NCBI GenBank assembly: GCA_026210745.1
Contig: CP110632.1
Coordinates: forward strand, 3,657,001 to 3,721,000
DNA length: 64,000 nt
Source of the DNA: Exobasidium rhododendri
Taxonomy: Eukaryota > Basidiomycota > Exobasidiomycetes > Exobasidiales > Exobasidiaceae
Direction: 5' to 3'
Positions 1 through 12,240 of the stretch are shown here, in pieces. A model generated the notes under the pieces. That model was given only the letters and a program-made list of their open reading frames with translations, ran no database searches and was not told where the DNA came from. Both the position numbers and the translations under genes were made by a program. Numbering within the stretch: position 1 is the first letter of the stretch; the number at the start of each line of letters is the position of its first letter.

Positions 1-1
1 T

Positions 2-1621
2 GCCAGTAGCTCAGAGCCAGGCACTCCGCCTTCTTCCTTTCCTACCTATCTTCACCACGATGACTTGTCGCAAACTAAGGCGGATGTCGAAGAGCGGGGA
101 AGGAGGAAAGGGGGTCCATATGGACAGCTAAGAAGTCCCCTTAGTACTTTGCAAGGCTTGCGAGGCTTAGGCTTGAATCGCTCCGAGTCGACATTTGAAG
201 TGTCGAAGCACAAAGAGAGTCACCTTTCCAGCAAAGTCCATTCACCGTCTTCCTGTCGAGCAGAAGAGTCGTCTATTTCCGGCGTGCTGAATCTGATCTC
301 GCCATCTTGGAAGTGGAGCCTCAATGACGATAAATTGGCATCACTATCTTCCAGTCTTCGAGACGGAGCAAAGGTGAACGTGTCGCCTCTACAGAAGGCG
401 AACACGTACAGCGCCATGAAGCGGTCGTCGTCGACTAGTACTACGCTTGGCGCAAGCGGCCTTACTAGTACGCACGGCGAGCAGTCGAACAGTGTTCACC
501 ATCACAATTCTGCCGCCGCTCTTGGTAGTGAGGCCAGTCCAGCCTTTCGAAGATTTGCTCATCAAGTCCTTGCTCAAACCCTCGTTTCACCGACCGCTTT
601 CATGTTGGCCATGATGTACTCTCTTCGAGTGCCTTATCTTGCCATTGAGATCAACAAAGACGGCATTGCTCAACTCGATCCGGAGGCTGCGGAGATCTTC
701 GCCCAACCGCCTTCTGCTGCCCCTTTTAAGCTTTTCGCTCTTGGTTTGATGATAGCGAACAAACATTTGGACGACAATACTTTCCTCAACAAGACGTGGA
801 ACGAAGTGACCGGAATCTCGCTTTCGGAATTGAATCGAATGGAGAGATGGTATTTGGAAAAGTGTAGCTACGAGGTCACCGTGCCCGAAGAACCGTGGGT
901 TGCATTTCTCGAGAGATTAGCCTTTCGCACAGAAGGCAAGCTGCAAAAGTCTAATGAGGTCAAGCGATATAGATTGCCGTCAAAGCATCGACCTTCTGCT
1001 TCAGTGCCAAGTATCTCCAGCGACAGTAATCAGCATAGCTGTGCTCCTGCCAAAGTAGATGCGATCGGAACGAGCAGCAGCAACGAAGAAGCACACAAAC
1101 GGCTGCTCTTGAGCATCGAGGAGGCCCTCGTCGTTCTTGGTAGAATGGCACCGTTTGAGCTGAACAAGACCGACACACCAATTGCCTCTTCTGCGTCTCC
1201 TCCACAAAGACAAACCTTCCCGAATTCACCAGACATCAAAATGCAGATTGATGGTCAAAGCTCAATGTCCAATCATCAGCTCCATCATCACCATTGTCAT
1301 TCTGCTCCTGCACTGGCACTACATCATTCCGTCGGAGATGAGAGCGAAGTGGACGTCTTCGAAGATGAAGACGGGCCTTATCGGCCCCAGGGTGCAAGTA
1401 TACAATCTTCTTGGACTAGGTCAAACGTTCGCAAAGGCAGTCTGGATCCTGTCAACCTGAATCGTAGCGCATCCGGAAACGTCGCAACATCTACTTGGCA
1501 TAATCATCTACGGGCCGACTTGATGAGGAAAGAAGGCGGAAAGATGCAGGCTCCATTGGCACCCTCTGTCTTGCTTGACCTCCTCAACCGAGGCCAACAG
1601 TATGCTCATGCAGCTCACTGA
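2..1621 (+). CDS. Pho80/Pcl-type cyclin, 5' partial
   Basis: The frame is open from base 2 of the window with no in-frame ATG that looks like a start, so the 5' end lies outside; 539 residues are visible. Nucleotides about 540-920 encode a cyclin box of the Pho80/Pcl class, with the hallmark stretch LGLMIANKHLDDNTFLNKTW followed by an LNRMERWYLEKCSYEV helix. Such cyclins partner a Pho85-type kinase in phosphate, glycogen or cell-cycle control. The rest is Ser-rich and low complexity, with a His run near nucleotide 1280 and an acidic patch near 1350. No intron is needed in the visible part. The family is confident; the exact Pcl orthologue is not. It converges on CLF1. Confidence 0.85.
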   Translation, partial: ASSSEPGTPPSSFPTYLHHDDLSQTKADVEERGRRKGGPYGQLRSPLSTLQGLRGLGLNRSESTFEVSKHKESHLSSKVHSPSSCRAEESSISGVLNLISPSWKWSLNDDKLASLSSSLRDGAKVNVSPLQKANTYSAMKRSSSTSTTLGASGLTSTHGEQSNSVHHHNSAAALGSEASPAFRRFAHQVLAQTLVSPTAFMLAMMYSLRVPYLAIEINKDGIAQLDPEAAEIFAQPPSAAPFKLFALGLMIANKHLDDNTFLNKTWNEVTGISLSELNRMERWYLEKCSYEVTVPEEPWVAFLERLAFRTEGKLQKSNEVKRYRLPSKHRPSASVPSISSDSNQHSCAPAKVDAIGTSSSNEEAHKRLLLSIEEALVVLGRMAPFELNKTDTPIASSASPPQRQTFPNSPDIKMQIDGQSSMSNHQLHHHHCHSAPALALHHSVGDESEVDVFEDEDGPYRPQGASIQSSWTRSNVRKGSLDPVNLNRSASGNVATSTWHNHLRADLMRKEGGKMQAPLAPSVLLDLLNRGQQYAHAAH

Positions 1622-2508
1622 AGCTGTCGACTCTCGTTCGCAATTACATTTCGACCTTGTTCTTCTCTCTCTCTCCTTCTCCTCCCACCCTTCGGTACTC
1701 CTCTTTGAATCTCCAGTCTCTAATACTCTTTCTCGAAAAAAAGGCAAGCGCTGCGCTTCCAAATTTCTCGTTCTCGCTCCAAGCAAATCATACATAATGG
1801 TGCTTCTTATCGCGAACGGCCATCTCTTTTCGCCGGCAGAAGTTCCCTCGGAAACGACTTGCGAAAACAAACAGCAAATTCAACAACACTATCATGTAAA
1901 CGACAAGCGTAGTATTCTCCTGACCGGGGCAGCCCATTTAACGTCCTCGTCCTCAAGTCTTCAGCAGCTACACTAGCCTTTCCCCGAATACGTTTGCATG
2001 ATCGCCCCTTTCTTGCGCTGCGTCCCTTTTACACCACCTCTACACGAAGCGGGACACCCCAATGGGAACGACCAATCGATCCTCATACCTTTTGCCCCCG
2101 TACTACTCGTAGTCTGCCGTTTAGGACTCCGGGGGCGCTCCGTCGGAACCCAGCTCGACTTCTCTCTCCCTTTCCTTTTTTTTTCTCTTCTTTTTTTCCT
2201 TTTCTTTTTTTTTCCTTTCTCCTTCAAGATTTCAAGACTAAGAGACTCCTCCCGTCTCCCACCATGCCCAAGAATTCCTACACTATACACATCTCTCTCT
2301 CTCGCCCGTCGTACCTATAGTGTCATCTATCTTACTGCGCCACATCTTTAATGCAATCTTTTTGGTTTGAGATCTGGGATGACGATGGTGATGGAAGAAG
2401 ACTTCCTGCCCGATCACCATCTTCCATCACATTACAATGTCTACTTCTATATTACAAGCGATACCAGTCTTCCGCATCTTTGCTACCGCCACTCGCTGTA
2501 CTTTCTCT
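1622..2508. other. Intergenic, convergent 3' ends of cyclin and CLF1
   Basis: No gene recognised in 887 bp. It holds pyrimidine-rich stretches, notably a T/C-rich tract near 2160-2225, and would carry both 3' untranslated regions. The short open frames here have low-complexity products. Confidence 0.6.
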
Positions 2509-3062
2509 TCACTCCTCCTCTCCTTCGCTGACTTGCATTCCATCGTCATCGCCATCGTCGTTAGCAGCAGCAGAAACAGCGTCTTTCTCCACTTCTTCGG
2601 TTGACGATGGGAGTCCAGCGGTAGTGCTGGCCGCCTCTGCCGCTTGCGCTTCTTGTATTGCTGCTTGTTTTGCTCTCCAAGCGTGGGCAGCTTGTAGAAG
2701 AGCAAAGGATGGCTTCGCTTTGGCATCTTCGTCGTCGGGAAAGAGCATGTCGTAATACTCTTCCATACCTTGACCATTTTCATTCGCTCTTCTCTTCTTG
2801 ACAACTCGTGGCATACGTGTTTCGACAGACTTTAGACCAGCATCATCCCCATGAACGCTCTCAAACGCCTTCCATGCTTCCAGAATTACCACCCTCTCTT
2901 CTTTCATACCTTTCGCCTTCAGGTCCTTGTATGCCGTTTCAAATGTGTCCCTACTCTTCAGGACAGCCTCTCTCCTCTTTTCTCTTCGGACGCTAATCTG
3001 TTCTTCTGAGAGGCTCTTCTCCGCTTTGATCTCCTTCTTCTCCCCCTTGTCTTCAGCGTCAG

Positions 3063-3105
<43 letters not shown>

Positions 3106-4878
3106 CTCCCCCTCATCCTCGTCTTCTTCTGCGGCAACAACGGCAGCCATCCAGCTCTGGGCGAAGCTGATCCAGACTTTGACATGGCCCGTTCTCTCTA
3201 GCAATCTCTTGTACAGAGCCTGCACATTATCCCACTCCCTCTCCTCGAACTCAAAATCAATCCATGCTTTCCACACAACTTCAGGCATGTCTAGGCCAGC
3301 CGCTTCGGTGCTCTGTCGAATGGCTAAATCATAAATCGCTCTTGCTCTTTCAATGTCGAACAGATTTCTTTCCAGCTCTGCAAATCGGATCCAAGATCTT
3401 GAATTCGACGGATCCCATTCTAGTGCCTTTTCGTACAACTTTCTCGCTCTGTCGAATTCTTTCAGACTCAGTTCCATGTCGACGTACCCCTTGAAGATTT
3501 TCTCTTTTGAACACATCCCAATCGCCGTGCCCAGAACTTTGCGCGCAGTTTGCAGCTCTAATCTTCGCACTTCAAAATGCGCATAGTTCAGCCACAGCTT
3601 TGCAAAGGTGAAGTTCTTGTGTGGAATGATTCCCAGCGCAGCCTTATAGACCTCTCGAGTTCGATCATAGTCGTTCACGTCCACCTCTTCGAACAACGCA
3701 TAATTTAGCCAGAGAAAAATGTATCTCCTCCAGTGTCGCTTTTCTTGACTCGGTGGAACATTGGAAACAGCTCTCTCGTACACTTCTCTGACTCTTCCTC
3801 GCGCCTTTTCCCCTTCCTCAGATTCGCTTGAAGCACCTACAGCAAGCAGATTGCGATAGGCGTCCTCTTCTAGACGGGTATAGTCGAACCAAGTATCATA
3901 GTTCACTTTGGCATCAGCTTCCGACAGTTCTTCCTCGTACTGAATTCGCCTTTTCCCTAGCACAGTGTCTTCCACGCCTTGCCTCGTTCCAAACTGTTTC
4001 TCGAATCTATTGTAGCTCGAGAAGATGCCAGACGATTTACTGCGCGGCAATCTTTCTAGAGCGTATTTGTAAATCACACGAGCTCGGTCGTACTCCCTCA
4101 TTCTGGTTTCCATCTTTGCAAAGGCAGTATAGACTGTTTGAGCAGTCTCCATGCGATCTTCGTCTTCTCCAAAGAATTCCATCGCCTTTGCAAAGACGAC
4201 TCTGGCTTGATCGATCGATCCACGATCCTCCTCGAACTTCGCCCACTTGATGAACTGTTTTGGTTCAGAGTGTACGTCGATTTTCCGTTGCCAGACTTTG
4301 CTGGCTCGCTCCAGTTCGTGATAGCGTACTTCCAAGGCTATGTAAGCATCCCACGCTCTTTCTTCGGGCTGCCAGGACATCCATCTCTCGAACACCTGCC
4401 GTGCCCCATTGACATTACCCAAAAGTTCCTCCAAGTGAACATACTTGAACCATAGCCCATCGATGCGGGGCAGAATAGATACTGCACGATCCAAAAGGTT
4501 TCTTGCATGCTGGCTATTACGGTTCTTGAGCTCAATCTCGACGTATTGAGTCCAAAGATTGATATGATGAGCATCCACGTCTAGTGCTCTTTCAAAGACA
4601 GATCTACTCCTCGCCATTTCTCCCTGTCGCGCTTCCCAAACAGCGTATTTTATCCAAGCATCAATTGCATGCTTCACCCTCCGAATTCGAGTCTCGAATT
4701 CGGTCCGCATACGACTGCGATACTCTTCCAACTCCTCCAGATCTTCCACCTTCTGCTTGACGCCTTGAAAGGGCGCATCTTGACGCTCTTGAGCTTCCCG
4801 CAAGAGCTGCTCCGCCGAGATCTGAATGGGCGCGGGAGCCCTATTCTTGATCTTGGAGGCTCTAGCATCAGACGACAT
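2509..4878 (-). CDS. CLF1: Pre-mRNA-splicing factor Clf1 (crooked-neck/Syf3)
   Basis: This single-exon gene encodes 789 aa of tandem HAT (half-a-TPR) repeats, the scaffold of the NineTeen/Prp19 complex that bridges U2, U5 and U6 in the active spliceosome. The N-terminus has the family signature [19 protein letters not shown], then repeats such as [26 protein letters not shown] and [13 protein letters not shown] chose the ATG at 4878 because the upstream 44 codons of open frame are Arg/Ser-rich and unlike the family, while [15 protein letters not shown] matches Clf1 starts. A long Asp/Glu run (coding strand of 3058-3120) interrupts the last HAT repeats. Divergent from SEN54 across about 290 bp. 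Confidence 0.96.
3065..3105. repeat. Hexanucleotide repeat (TCATCG)n inside CLF1
   Basis: About seven tandem copies of a 6-bp unit. On the minus strand it encodes alternating GAC and GAT codons, giving a run of 14 Asp residues in the C-terminal part of Clf1. Confidence 0.9.
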
Positions 4879-5165
4879 CGTGACGAATAGGGATGTCCGG
4901 ATCACCCGACTGTTCCTCTTCAGCGATTGAGACGGTCGAGAGGGAAGGTCCGAATGTCGAGAATTCTGAGCGGACAAACAAGACGGCGAAAGTGAGTGAG
5001 TGGCCGTCACGTGTCAAAAGAGAGCCACAATCTTTTTCTCCAATTCATGCACTCTAAATTATTTAGCTCGCACTTGAACTCAGAATACCTCAAGGTGCGC
5101 CTATCTGGAAGGACGTAGTGCAGGGCAGTCTTCTCGGGGACCTGGGTCGGTAGAGATTCGCCATC

Positions 5166-7080
5166 ATGGAAGAATTCGGACTAGAGCCTGATGCTCCAAA
5201 TGCAAGTTCGTCTCGAGAACCGATCGGTGGTGTCGACAATGCAAGCGATTCTGGTGACGAGGCGGCCCCCGATTACAGTCTTATTTCTTCCTTGGCAGCC
5301 AAAGCACAAGAGAGAAGTATTCTTTCGACGACAGGTGAGGTAGAGATCACGCCTTTCATACCTAAGCGAGGAGAAAAGGACTTCGAGCCGACTGGATTTG
5401 AAGCACAAGAAAGAGCACTGGAGAAGAGCAGAAAAGCCATGTTTGACGTCATACGATGCGAGAGGATCATTGCAAGCAAGAACGTTTCCATTGCGACATG
5501 GGAGCCCAGCCTGAACAGGGCTATCGTAGAGCTGAGTAGAGGTCCTCTATTTTCATCTATTGGAGTAGCCCGAAAGGTGCATGTTCTCAAGAATGGCAGA
5601 GACGAAGACTTGGAGCGGTATTACCGACCGAACAGAGCTGACTGGGAACGAGATGGAGTATGGAAGGAAGGAATCTTTTATGAGAAGTTGAGGAGTCGAT
5701 TGGAGCTTCTTCCTGAAGAAGCCCTCTACATGATCGAAAGGGGAAGTCTGGAATGCAGGATTAGATCGAAGAATCTCACAAGAGAGGGAGGAGGTGGTGT
5801 GCAGGAGAAGACGGATTACGATGTAAATCAGGAGGGGAACACCGAATGGGTTCCTATGAGCGTTCAGCAAGCTTTCGCTACCATGCTATTCACAGATGGT
5901 TTGAATCGAGAGAGGTATCAGGTGAGTCAATTTCTCCGTACTGATTTGACGTAGCTGTGCAGATGATCTGATGAAGCTCTTTGCTCGCGTTCAGCTTTAC
6001 GCCTACTTGAAGCGGCTTGGGTACATAATTCAGCGAAAGACGCAGACGGAATCTCTACGAAGCCTGGCCGCTTCAAAGCGAGGCATGGTCGGTACAGATG
6101 TAGTCAGTACCGACAGCATCATAGCCGATCATCAGCATCCTCTCAAGCTCGTCACTATCATCGACGTTCTTCTTTATCCGCTTCGCCGATTGCGACAGCT
6201 CTCCCTTGTTGGAATTTCAAAATTTTCTCGAATCTTCTATTCCGCCTTGCAGTGGCTAAGAAATGTAGCTTTTGGTACGAAGGCCATCAGAGTAATGGAA
6301 GGCACAAGTCGAGGCCTGCTCGGTATTGGTGGCAGAAAGTGGGATCGGTATGAGGATGTGTTTGATCGATTGCGCATCATTCCCTCGGGCCACAACGCAA
6401 ATGTTCGTCCTCGCCATTCGAGTAAGGCGCAAGGCAACGATACAAAGCCAGAAATCTTCTATTATGCGTGGAGGCCTGCAACAAGATTCAAGAAGACGGA
6501 TCCACCGATTCCAGAGTATCGCCTGGCCGTGGTGGACGCTAGGGTGACGTCTTTGCCGAGCGTATATGCATTCGAGTCCTTGTTTGAAGGTCTTCCGATT
6601 CCTATCAACAGTGAAGACGTAGAAGGCATGGATGAGGAAGAACAAAGAGACTGGAAACGATCGCAGGAAGAAAAGAAGCGTAACGATGAAAGTTACGGAA
6701 AAGGAGCGGTGAAGAAACAAAAGGCCACCAAAGCAGCGGCAGAGATGGAAAGGCAGCTCCTCAAACAGTCACAGCAAAGCGTCCTACAACAAAGCAGAAC
6801 GAATCTTCAGGCTTACTGGAAGAGGTTCCTCTATCTTCTCCAGTATATCAATCATTGCTATACGTTGCTGCCGCCAGGATGTACTTCGACGGGAGCACCT
6901 CGGAGGTACAACAAGATACAGGGAAGCAAAGTGAGGCCTGTCAATGTGTTTCCACCGCTCAAAACAGGTCGAAGAAACGTAATAGTCGCCATCAACGATT
7001 GTGGCACTTCCAGTCTTATCCGATTCGGGGAAGCAGAGTTCGACAAATGGAGACTAGCCGGCTCCCCACGAGTCGGCTGA
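5166..7080 (+). CDS. SEN54: tRNA-splicing endonuclease subunit Sen54
   Basis: Join 5166-5921, 5995-7080 (613 aa). The intron (GTGAGT...CAG, 73 nt, phase 0) restores the continuous family motif ERYQ-LYAYLKRLGYIIQR. The N-terminal domain shows FIPKRGEKDFEPTGFEAQ, LPEEALYMIERGSLECR and VPMSVQQAFATML, all typical of Sen54. The C-terminal nuclease-fold remnant ends with NVIVAINDCGTSSLIRFGE. Sen54 is the non-catalytic partner that positions the Sen2/Sen34 active sites on pre-tRNA introns. The middle (nucleotides 6600-6800) is a charged, low-complexity linker with KKQKATKAAAEMERQ. The start at 5166 follows CATC. It converges on RUD3. Confidence 0.95.
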
Positions 7081-7458
7081 GCTGTGTGTAAGAAACATCA
7101 CGACCTGGCCCTCGCTCTGTACAATACCTTACACGATGACGCACGTCTGTAATACACTCGTGTCACACTCGAAGTAGCAACCGAAAATGTTTCACCCTTT
7201 CTTTGAGAAGAATAGTACAAAGTAGAGTGAGTACGAACGCTAGGCTGCCCTGCAGCGGCTCTGTCGAGGTGTACAACCGACGAAAAGGAAAACGTTTGCA
7301 TTGATCGTGTGTACAAATGCACAGACTTGCCCCTCCCAGCCGGCCTCCTCAGTATCACTCATTACATTGTTGATAAATATATAGGGTCTCACTATCCAGA
7401 GGAAATGATGCGGTGGTGACGTATAAAAGTACAGCGTGGAGTAAGGAGGATGCGGTCT
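7081..7458. other. Intergenic, convergent SEN54/RUD3
   Basis: 378 bp with no gene seen. It is the shared 3' region of two converging genes; short open frames have no recognisable product. Confidence 0.6.
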
Positions 7459-9246
7459 CTAGTTGATTCCTCCGTGGCCGTTTGGAGACCGGATGGGCGT
7501 TGACGGAAGAGGAGCTGGAGGGCTACGGACATCACCAGAGGAACCTGATCGACTCAAGCTAGCAAGACTACCTAGGTTGAAGCTAGGTCTGGATTTTAGT
7601 TTAGCAACAGGAGAACCTGGCCCCGATGTCGTCGCTGAACCGGTGGGACTCCCAGGCATAGACGACACGGAAGGCCTCTTTTCTGCTTCGGAAAGCAAGA
7701 ATTCGACAAATAAGTTCGAAAATGACTGCGAGGGGTACAAAGTGAAGAGTCAAAGAGTTCAGCACAGGTCTATTTAAGATATCAAAGAAGAACGCCCCCC
7801 GCTCCGCCATCACTCTCCCTTATTCTTCTACTCACCTCTTCCCCTGCTGCGCTACCATTCCCTCCTCCAACGGAAGCTCCAGATCTACCATGACCCTCTC
7901 TCCTTCCGGTGCCTCCTGCCTTCCCACCACTTCCATTGGCGCTGTTACGCTGCAAACCAGCTCTTTCACGCTCGTCTATTGTCCAGTTCAGGACACTGCC
8001 GATGAGTGAAAGCATCTCAAAGCGCTTCGTATCGGTTCGAGGTGTATTGAGAAATTGGATCAGGAGATTGGTGATCAGTCGACCATCGACGGTGGAATCC
8101 GAGGTGTTTGCTCTCAGTCTTCGAAGTGCCTCTGTGAGATGTTCGTTGAGTATGACAGCTGTGGAAAGGAATGAGATCAAGATGTTTGAACTGCGTCAGT
8201 ACACGATGATTCGTGCTTGCCGTCTCGGCCATGCTGCCCATCTCACTTTCATGACGCAGCTTGCCAATCAGTATATTCTTCTCTTTGACGTCCTTTTCTA
8301 GCGTTTGGCACCTTTCCCAACCTTGCTTGAATTCCCCTGCCTGCGCTTCCGCTATCTTTGTCCTTTCTTTGTGCTCATCCAGTGAAGCGGCGACTCGATC
8401 ATACTTCTGCTGATAATCTCCCAACGCCCTCTGTACTTCACTTTCTTGACTTGCTTGAAACTCTTCCAAAACCAACTGAAGACCAAATGCGCTTTGAGCT
8501 TCTCTTTCTGCTCTGTTCCTCTCTGCAGCTTCTTTCATGACTGCTTCATCTCGTTCCCTCTTGATCTCTCCAATCTCCAACCCTAGCTCTTCTCTATACG
8601 CTCTCTCTTCCATACATGAACTTTCCCAATGCTCTGCCTCGATACGATACCTTTCCGTCATTTCTTGCAATTCCCTCAGTTTGACTTCACTGTTCTTCTT
8701 CTCCGTCTGACTACTACTACTCTGTAGCGTCCGAACCGAGTCCAGCTCTTGAGACAACCTCTCTACATCTCCATGTGACGACAACAATTCACTTTTGAGC
8801 GTCTCTACTAGGTCTTGTGCTTCTTCTGATTTTGTCTGAAGCGTTTCAATCTGCTGCTCTCTTCGATCCAACTCTTCCGCATCTTGTCGAAGTCGATCAC
8901 CAAGCGTACTTCTCATTTGACTCAATTTTGCCAGTAGCCCTCTGTACTGACTCTCGAACGAATCTCTCTCTTCCCTAGCTCTTACGAGCTCATCCTGAAG
9001 TGACTTGATAGATAGTTCCCCTCCTTCTACCTCTCCAACAGACCAGCCTTCCTCCCCGTCTTCACCTTCCTTGGACGTCTGACTGCTGTCATCAATTCCG
9101 TTCTGGTGATTTAGGACTGGTGGAGATGGGCTTGTAAGATTAGACGGTGCCGATACTGCTGCGTCAGACTGAGTGGTAATCATCTCCTCTACTGGCTTGT
9201 TCAGCGCCTCCTCTACCGAGAGGCTTTCCGCCGCGATCATGTTCAA
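7459..9246 (-). CDS. RUD3: Golgin Rud3/GMAP-210 with GRAB domain
   Basis: Join complement(8247-9246, 7836-8158, 7459-7725), 529 aa. Introns of 88 and 110 nt start GTGAGA and GTGAGT. Residues about 75-330 form a long coiled coil. The junction KLRHE-T-VILNEHLTEALRRLR leads into the GRAB (GRIP-related Arf-binding) domain, residues about 335-385, with RLITNLLIQFLNTPRTDTKRFEMLSLI split here as RLITNLLIQFLNTP and TKRFEMLSLIGSVLNW. This domain binds Arf1-GTP and places the golgin on cis-Golgi membranes. A Gly/Ser linker follows, then SFSNLFVEFLLSEAE and a Ser/Pro tail. The N-terminus is acidic and Ser-rich. Splicing was inferred from phase continuity and family motifs. Confidence 0.9.
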
Positions 9247-9844
9247 AGAATCGTGACGTGCAGCACAACGAAGTCGATTTTCAGAGGAGCAGCTATCTAG
9301 TCGGCTTCACTGACTTGCCATCGGCTGATAATCACCAGTGGTCTGGCGACAGGAAAGGTGGTGAAGACGGGAAAATTCTGCGAAGTCCTTTGCTGCAAAT
9401 GTCGACAGTGCCAGCCGCTTGACTTCTTAATTTGGCAGTATGACCGCCTTACTAGCGGAGTTCTCTTGTGCTGCCCTTGACTACTTCCAACCCAAGCAAT
9501 TCCAATAGTGGTGCTGAGAACGACGTCGAATTTCCAGGACGAGCTGTAATGTTTTCGAGCAAATAGCGTCCACGTAGAGGTGTCTTGTCTATCTAGGCAC
9601 GGAAGTAGTAATAATGTAGCGCGTCGAACTGGGTTACCAGTAGCCCTGACTACTTCGATCAACGCGAGAAGGAAAAAAAGGCCTCTAAAAGGGGGGGGGA
9701 AAGATTTTGTAGTATAGTGGTGCGTCTCTGCTCCACCTGTGAACGATTGGAAGAGGGTGGGTACGGCCACCATCGTCACCTGTAAATGATATATTACTAT
9801 GAGACGTAAGAGGACTAGGTAGATTTAAGAAACTTTGAAAGGAT
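9247..9844. other. Intergenic upstream of RUD3
   Basis: 598 bp between the RUD3 start and the SGT2 stop, both on the minus strand; presumably the RUD3 promoter plus SGT2 3' region. A run of nine G lies near 9691. No gene or clear TATA box seen. Confidence 0.55.
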
Positions 9845-11184
9845 CTAGGAGAACATGTCGTCGCCCGGATTGCTTCCACTTGATGAACCACCATTACCGG
9901 CTCCTCGACCTGCTCCAGCTCCCCCTCCTGCACCCCCCGCTCCACCCATCAGGTTCCTAGCCATGTCTCTCATTTGAGGGTCCTGCATCATGGCGTTAAT
10001 GTCAGGCATTCCACCACCTCCAGCACCACCTCCACCAAATCTTGACATCATTTGCTGTACCATTGGGTTGCTGAAGATAAAGAATGTGTGGAGGGGGGGA
10101 AAGGAAGGACGGACAGAGTCAGAGGTTGAATTAATGCACAATGCGCCTCCTTCACTCACCTCATCATCTGCTCCAGACCTCCGTTTTGCATCATACTTTG
10201 TGCCATTTGAGCGATCATGGGGTTGTTCATCATGGCAGAAAGGTCAGGCATGCCGCCGCCGCCACCTCCCATTCCAGGCATACCAGGGAACCCACCGGCA
10301 CCCGCTCCTTCTGATCCGCTGCTCACATCTCGGCTCGTCGAGGACGGCGAGGTGGGCTTCTCTGCATCTCGTGCATGTTGCCGAGCTGTCTCGAGACCAG
10401 ATTTCATCAAGGCATTCGTAGGGTCAACCTCCACTCCTTGTTGATACGCCTCAACAGCTTCTTGGTAACGCCCAGAAGAGAAGAGAGCATGTCTGCACGG
10501 TACGCAGCAAGGTGAGCACCAATGTACCGCATATCATGATCGAGAAAGACTTCGCATTCGAAGTTGCACTCACCCCAGTCTACTGTACGCCTTACCGAAA
10601 GCTGGATCTACGTTACTGGCCTCTCTCGCATCCTCAATGGCTTTGTCGTGTTGACCAATCTGAGCGTATGCAGCACTACGATTGCTGAAGTAAACTGGAT
10701 TTGTGGAATGCAACTCAATAGCTTGCGAATAAGCTGCGATAGCTGCACCGTAATCTTTCGATGACATAGCTTTGTTTCCTTCTCCCTTGAAAGTTTCTGC
10801 CTTTGTCTTGTCCTCCGCTGATGGGGACTGAGTAGGCAGAGGAGAAAGGAAAGGATAATGTAAGGAACAGAACCATAGATCCTTGATTTACTCTGCACCT
10901 CCTTCCTGTCTTACCTGAGATGTGCTGGCTGCTGCTGCTGATGATGATGGCGCTTGACTCGCGCCTCCCATCTTTGCCTGCGTCTTCATGAAGACATCCC
11001 AGATATTCTTCAGGCCAGGTCCTTGACCATAGGTAGCCTTCTGGGAAGCATCGTTCAAATTCAGACCAAAGGCGTCGCACACGATCTTGCTAGCTTCTTG
11101 TGTTTTGGCCGAGTCAGCGGAAGAAGATGACTGTGACGAGAGCCAATTTGCCACAGCGAAGGCTAGATGCTTTTGATCAGACAT
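9845..11184 (-). CDS. SGT2: Small glutamine-rich TPR co-chaperone Sgt2/SGTA
   Basis: Join complement(10915-11184, 10574-10827, 10160-10492, 9845-10070), 360 aa. Phases 0, 2, 2 agree and donors are GTAAGA, GTGAGT, GTGAGT. Residues 1-80 are the N-terminal dimerisation domain that docks Get4/Get5. Three TPR motifs follow, e.g. GNKAMSSKDYGAAIAAYSQA, NPVYFSNRSAAYAQIGQHDK and RLGHALFSSGRYQEAVEAY. The C-terminus is Met/Gly-rich with repeated NNPM, SNPM and DPQMRDMARNLM segments, the substrate-binding part that captures tail-anchored protein transmembrane helices for the GET pathway. Exon 3/4 joining gives QMMSNPMVQQMM. Cytosolic. Confidence 0.95.
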
Positions 11185-11735
11185 GGAGTCGGTCTATATC
11201 GTATGGTCAGGTGGGGAAGGTATGGCAGGAAGGAGGAAAGAGAGTAGCGGTTGACGATCTCACAAAAGGGCGTGCGCAACTCACAAAGGAAGATAGAAAT
11301 GTCTTCGCCGTTCAACGCGTGTACCGATCAGTCAGTGCTTCAGAGATCGAAAGTCCGCGCTCAGCTCAGAGAAAATACGTGGAAGAGCGAGCGGTGGTCA
11401 AGATGTACAGCAAACACCGTCGGCAGATACTCCGCGAGGGATCTTCTTGACATAATGCTGTCGAGCGCGATGGACGCTTTCATGAGGAGAAAGATGTATC
11501 GATGTGACATCAATCAGGGACGATGTCCACAAGAAGCGACCAGATCCCTTGTTTGCCCCATGTAATTAGTACGTACCACCAAAAGCTCGGAGCCATCGCT
11601 TGTAAAACCAAAGTTGAGGTCGTCAGACATTCCTTTGATCGAAATTGGCCCAGGCAAATGTGACTCGTGAAATACAGACAGAACATGAAAGGCAATGTGA
11701 ATGAAATGAGAGTAAAGTATATTGTCTCCCGCTTT
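11185..11735. other. Intergenic between RPS23 3' end and SGT2 promoter
   Basis: 551 bp. Open frames on the plus strand here give no recognisable protein. Nothing else seen. Confidence 0.55.
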
Positions 11736-12240
11736 CTATGATCTGGGCTTCTCTCGCTTCTCCTTGAAGAGTGCGAGTAGACTGACACCTGACACCTTAA
11801 CGACCTTGTATCGTACACCAGGAATATCACCCTTCGCCTTTCCCTTTCGTCCGAATCCACTGATGAGAACTTCGTCGTTTTCGTCTAAAGAGTGGGATTC
11901 GTCGTCAGCAAACTTTCTCCACCTTGGAAAAGCGTAGCTGTCTCATTGCACACTCACCAATGAAGTTCAAGCAACCATCGTTGGGAACAAAAGCGGCGAC
12001 CTTCTTTCCGTTCTTGATCAATTGCACACGGACACACTTTCGGATAGCAGAATTAGGCTGCTTTGCTTCGACACCAACCTTTTCCAAGACGATTCCCTTG
12101 GCTTGAGATGAACCACCAGTGGGCGATGATTTGTAGAAGTTACCAAGCATTCGCTTGTTGTAGTGAGCATCGGCCCATTTGTTTAGACGACGATCGGATC
12201 GAAGCTTTCGAGCTGTGAAGAGACCAGATGGTTGACCCAT
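11736..12240 (-). CDS. RPS23: 40S ribosomal protein S23 (uS12)
   Basis: Join complement(11958-12240, 11736-11884), 143 aa. The 73-nt intron (GTGAGT...TTTAG, phase 1) joins GCLNFI to [20 protein letters not shown], exactly as in the family. Invariant blocks are [20 protein letters not shown] and [20 protein letters not shown], and the end is [13 protein letters not shown]. uS12 sits at the decoding centre of the small subunit; the Pro in KQPNSAIR is the residue known to be hydroxylated in other eukaryotes. The length equals the usual 143-145 aa. The first residues ([18 protein letters not shown]) differ slightly from common MGKPRGL starts. Divergent from the JmjC gene. Confidence 0.98.

Noticed and set aside
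8030-8045. GGTTCGA resembling a tRNA B box
   Set aside because: It lies in RUD3 coding sequence, lacks the full GGTTCGANTCC and has no A box or cloverleaf around it; no tRNA was found elsewhere either.
8159-8203. GC-AG intron (GCAAGC donor) in RUD3
   Set aside because: The upstream GTGAGA donor gives the correct phase and the family-like KLRHE-VILNEHL join.
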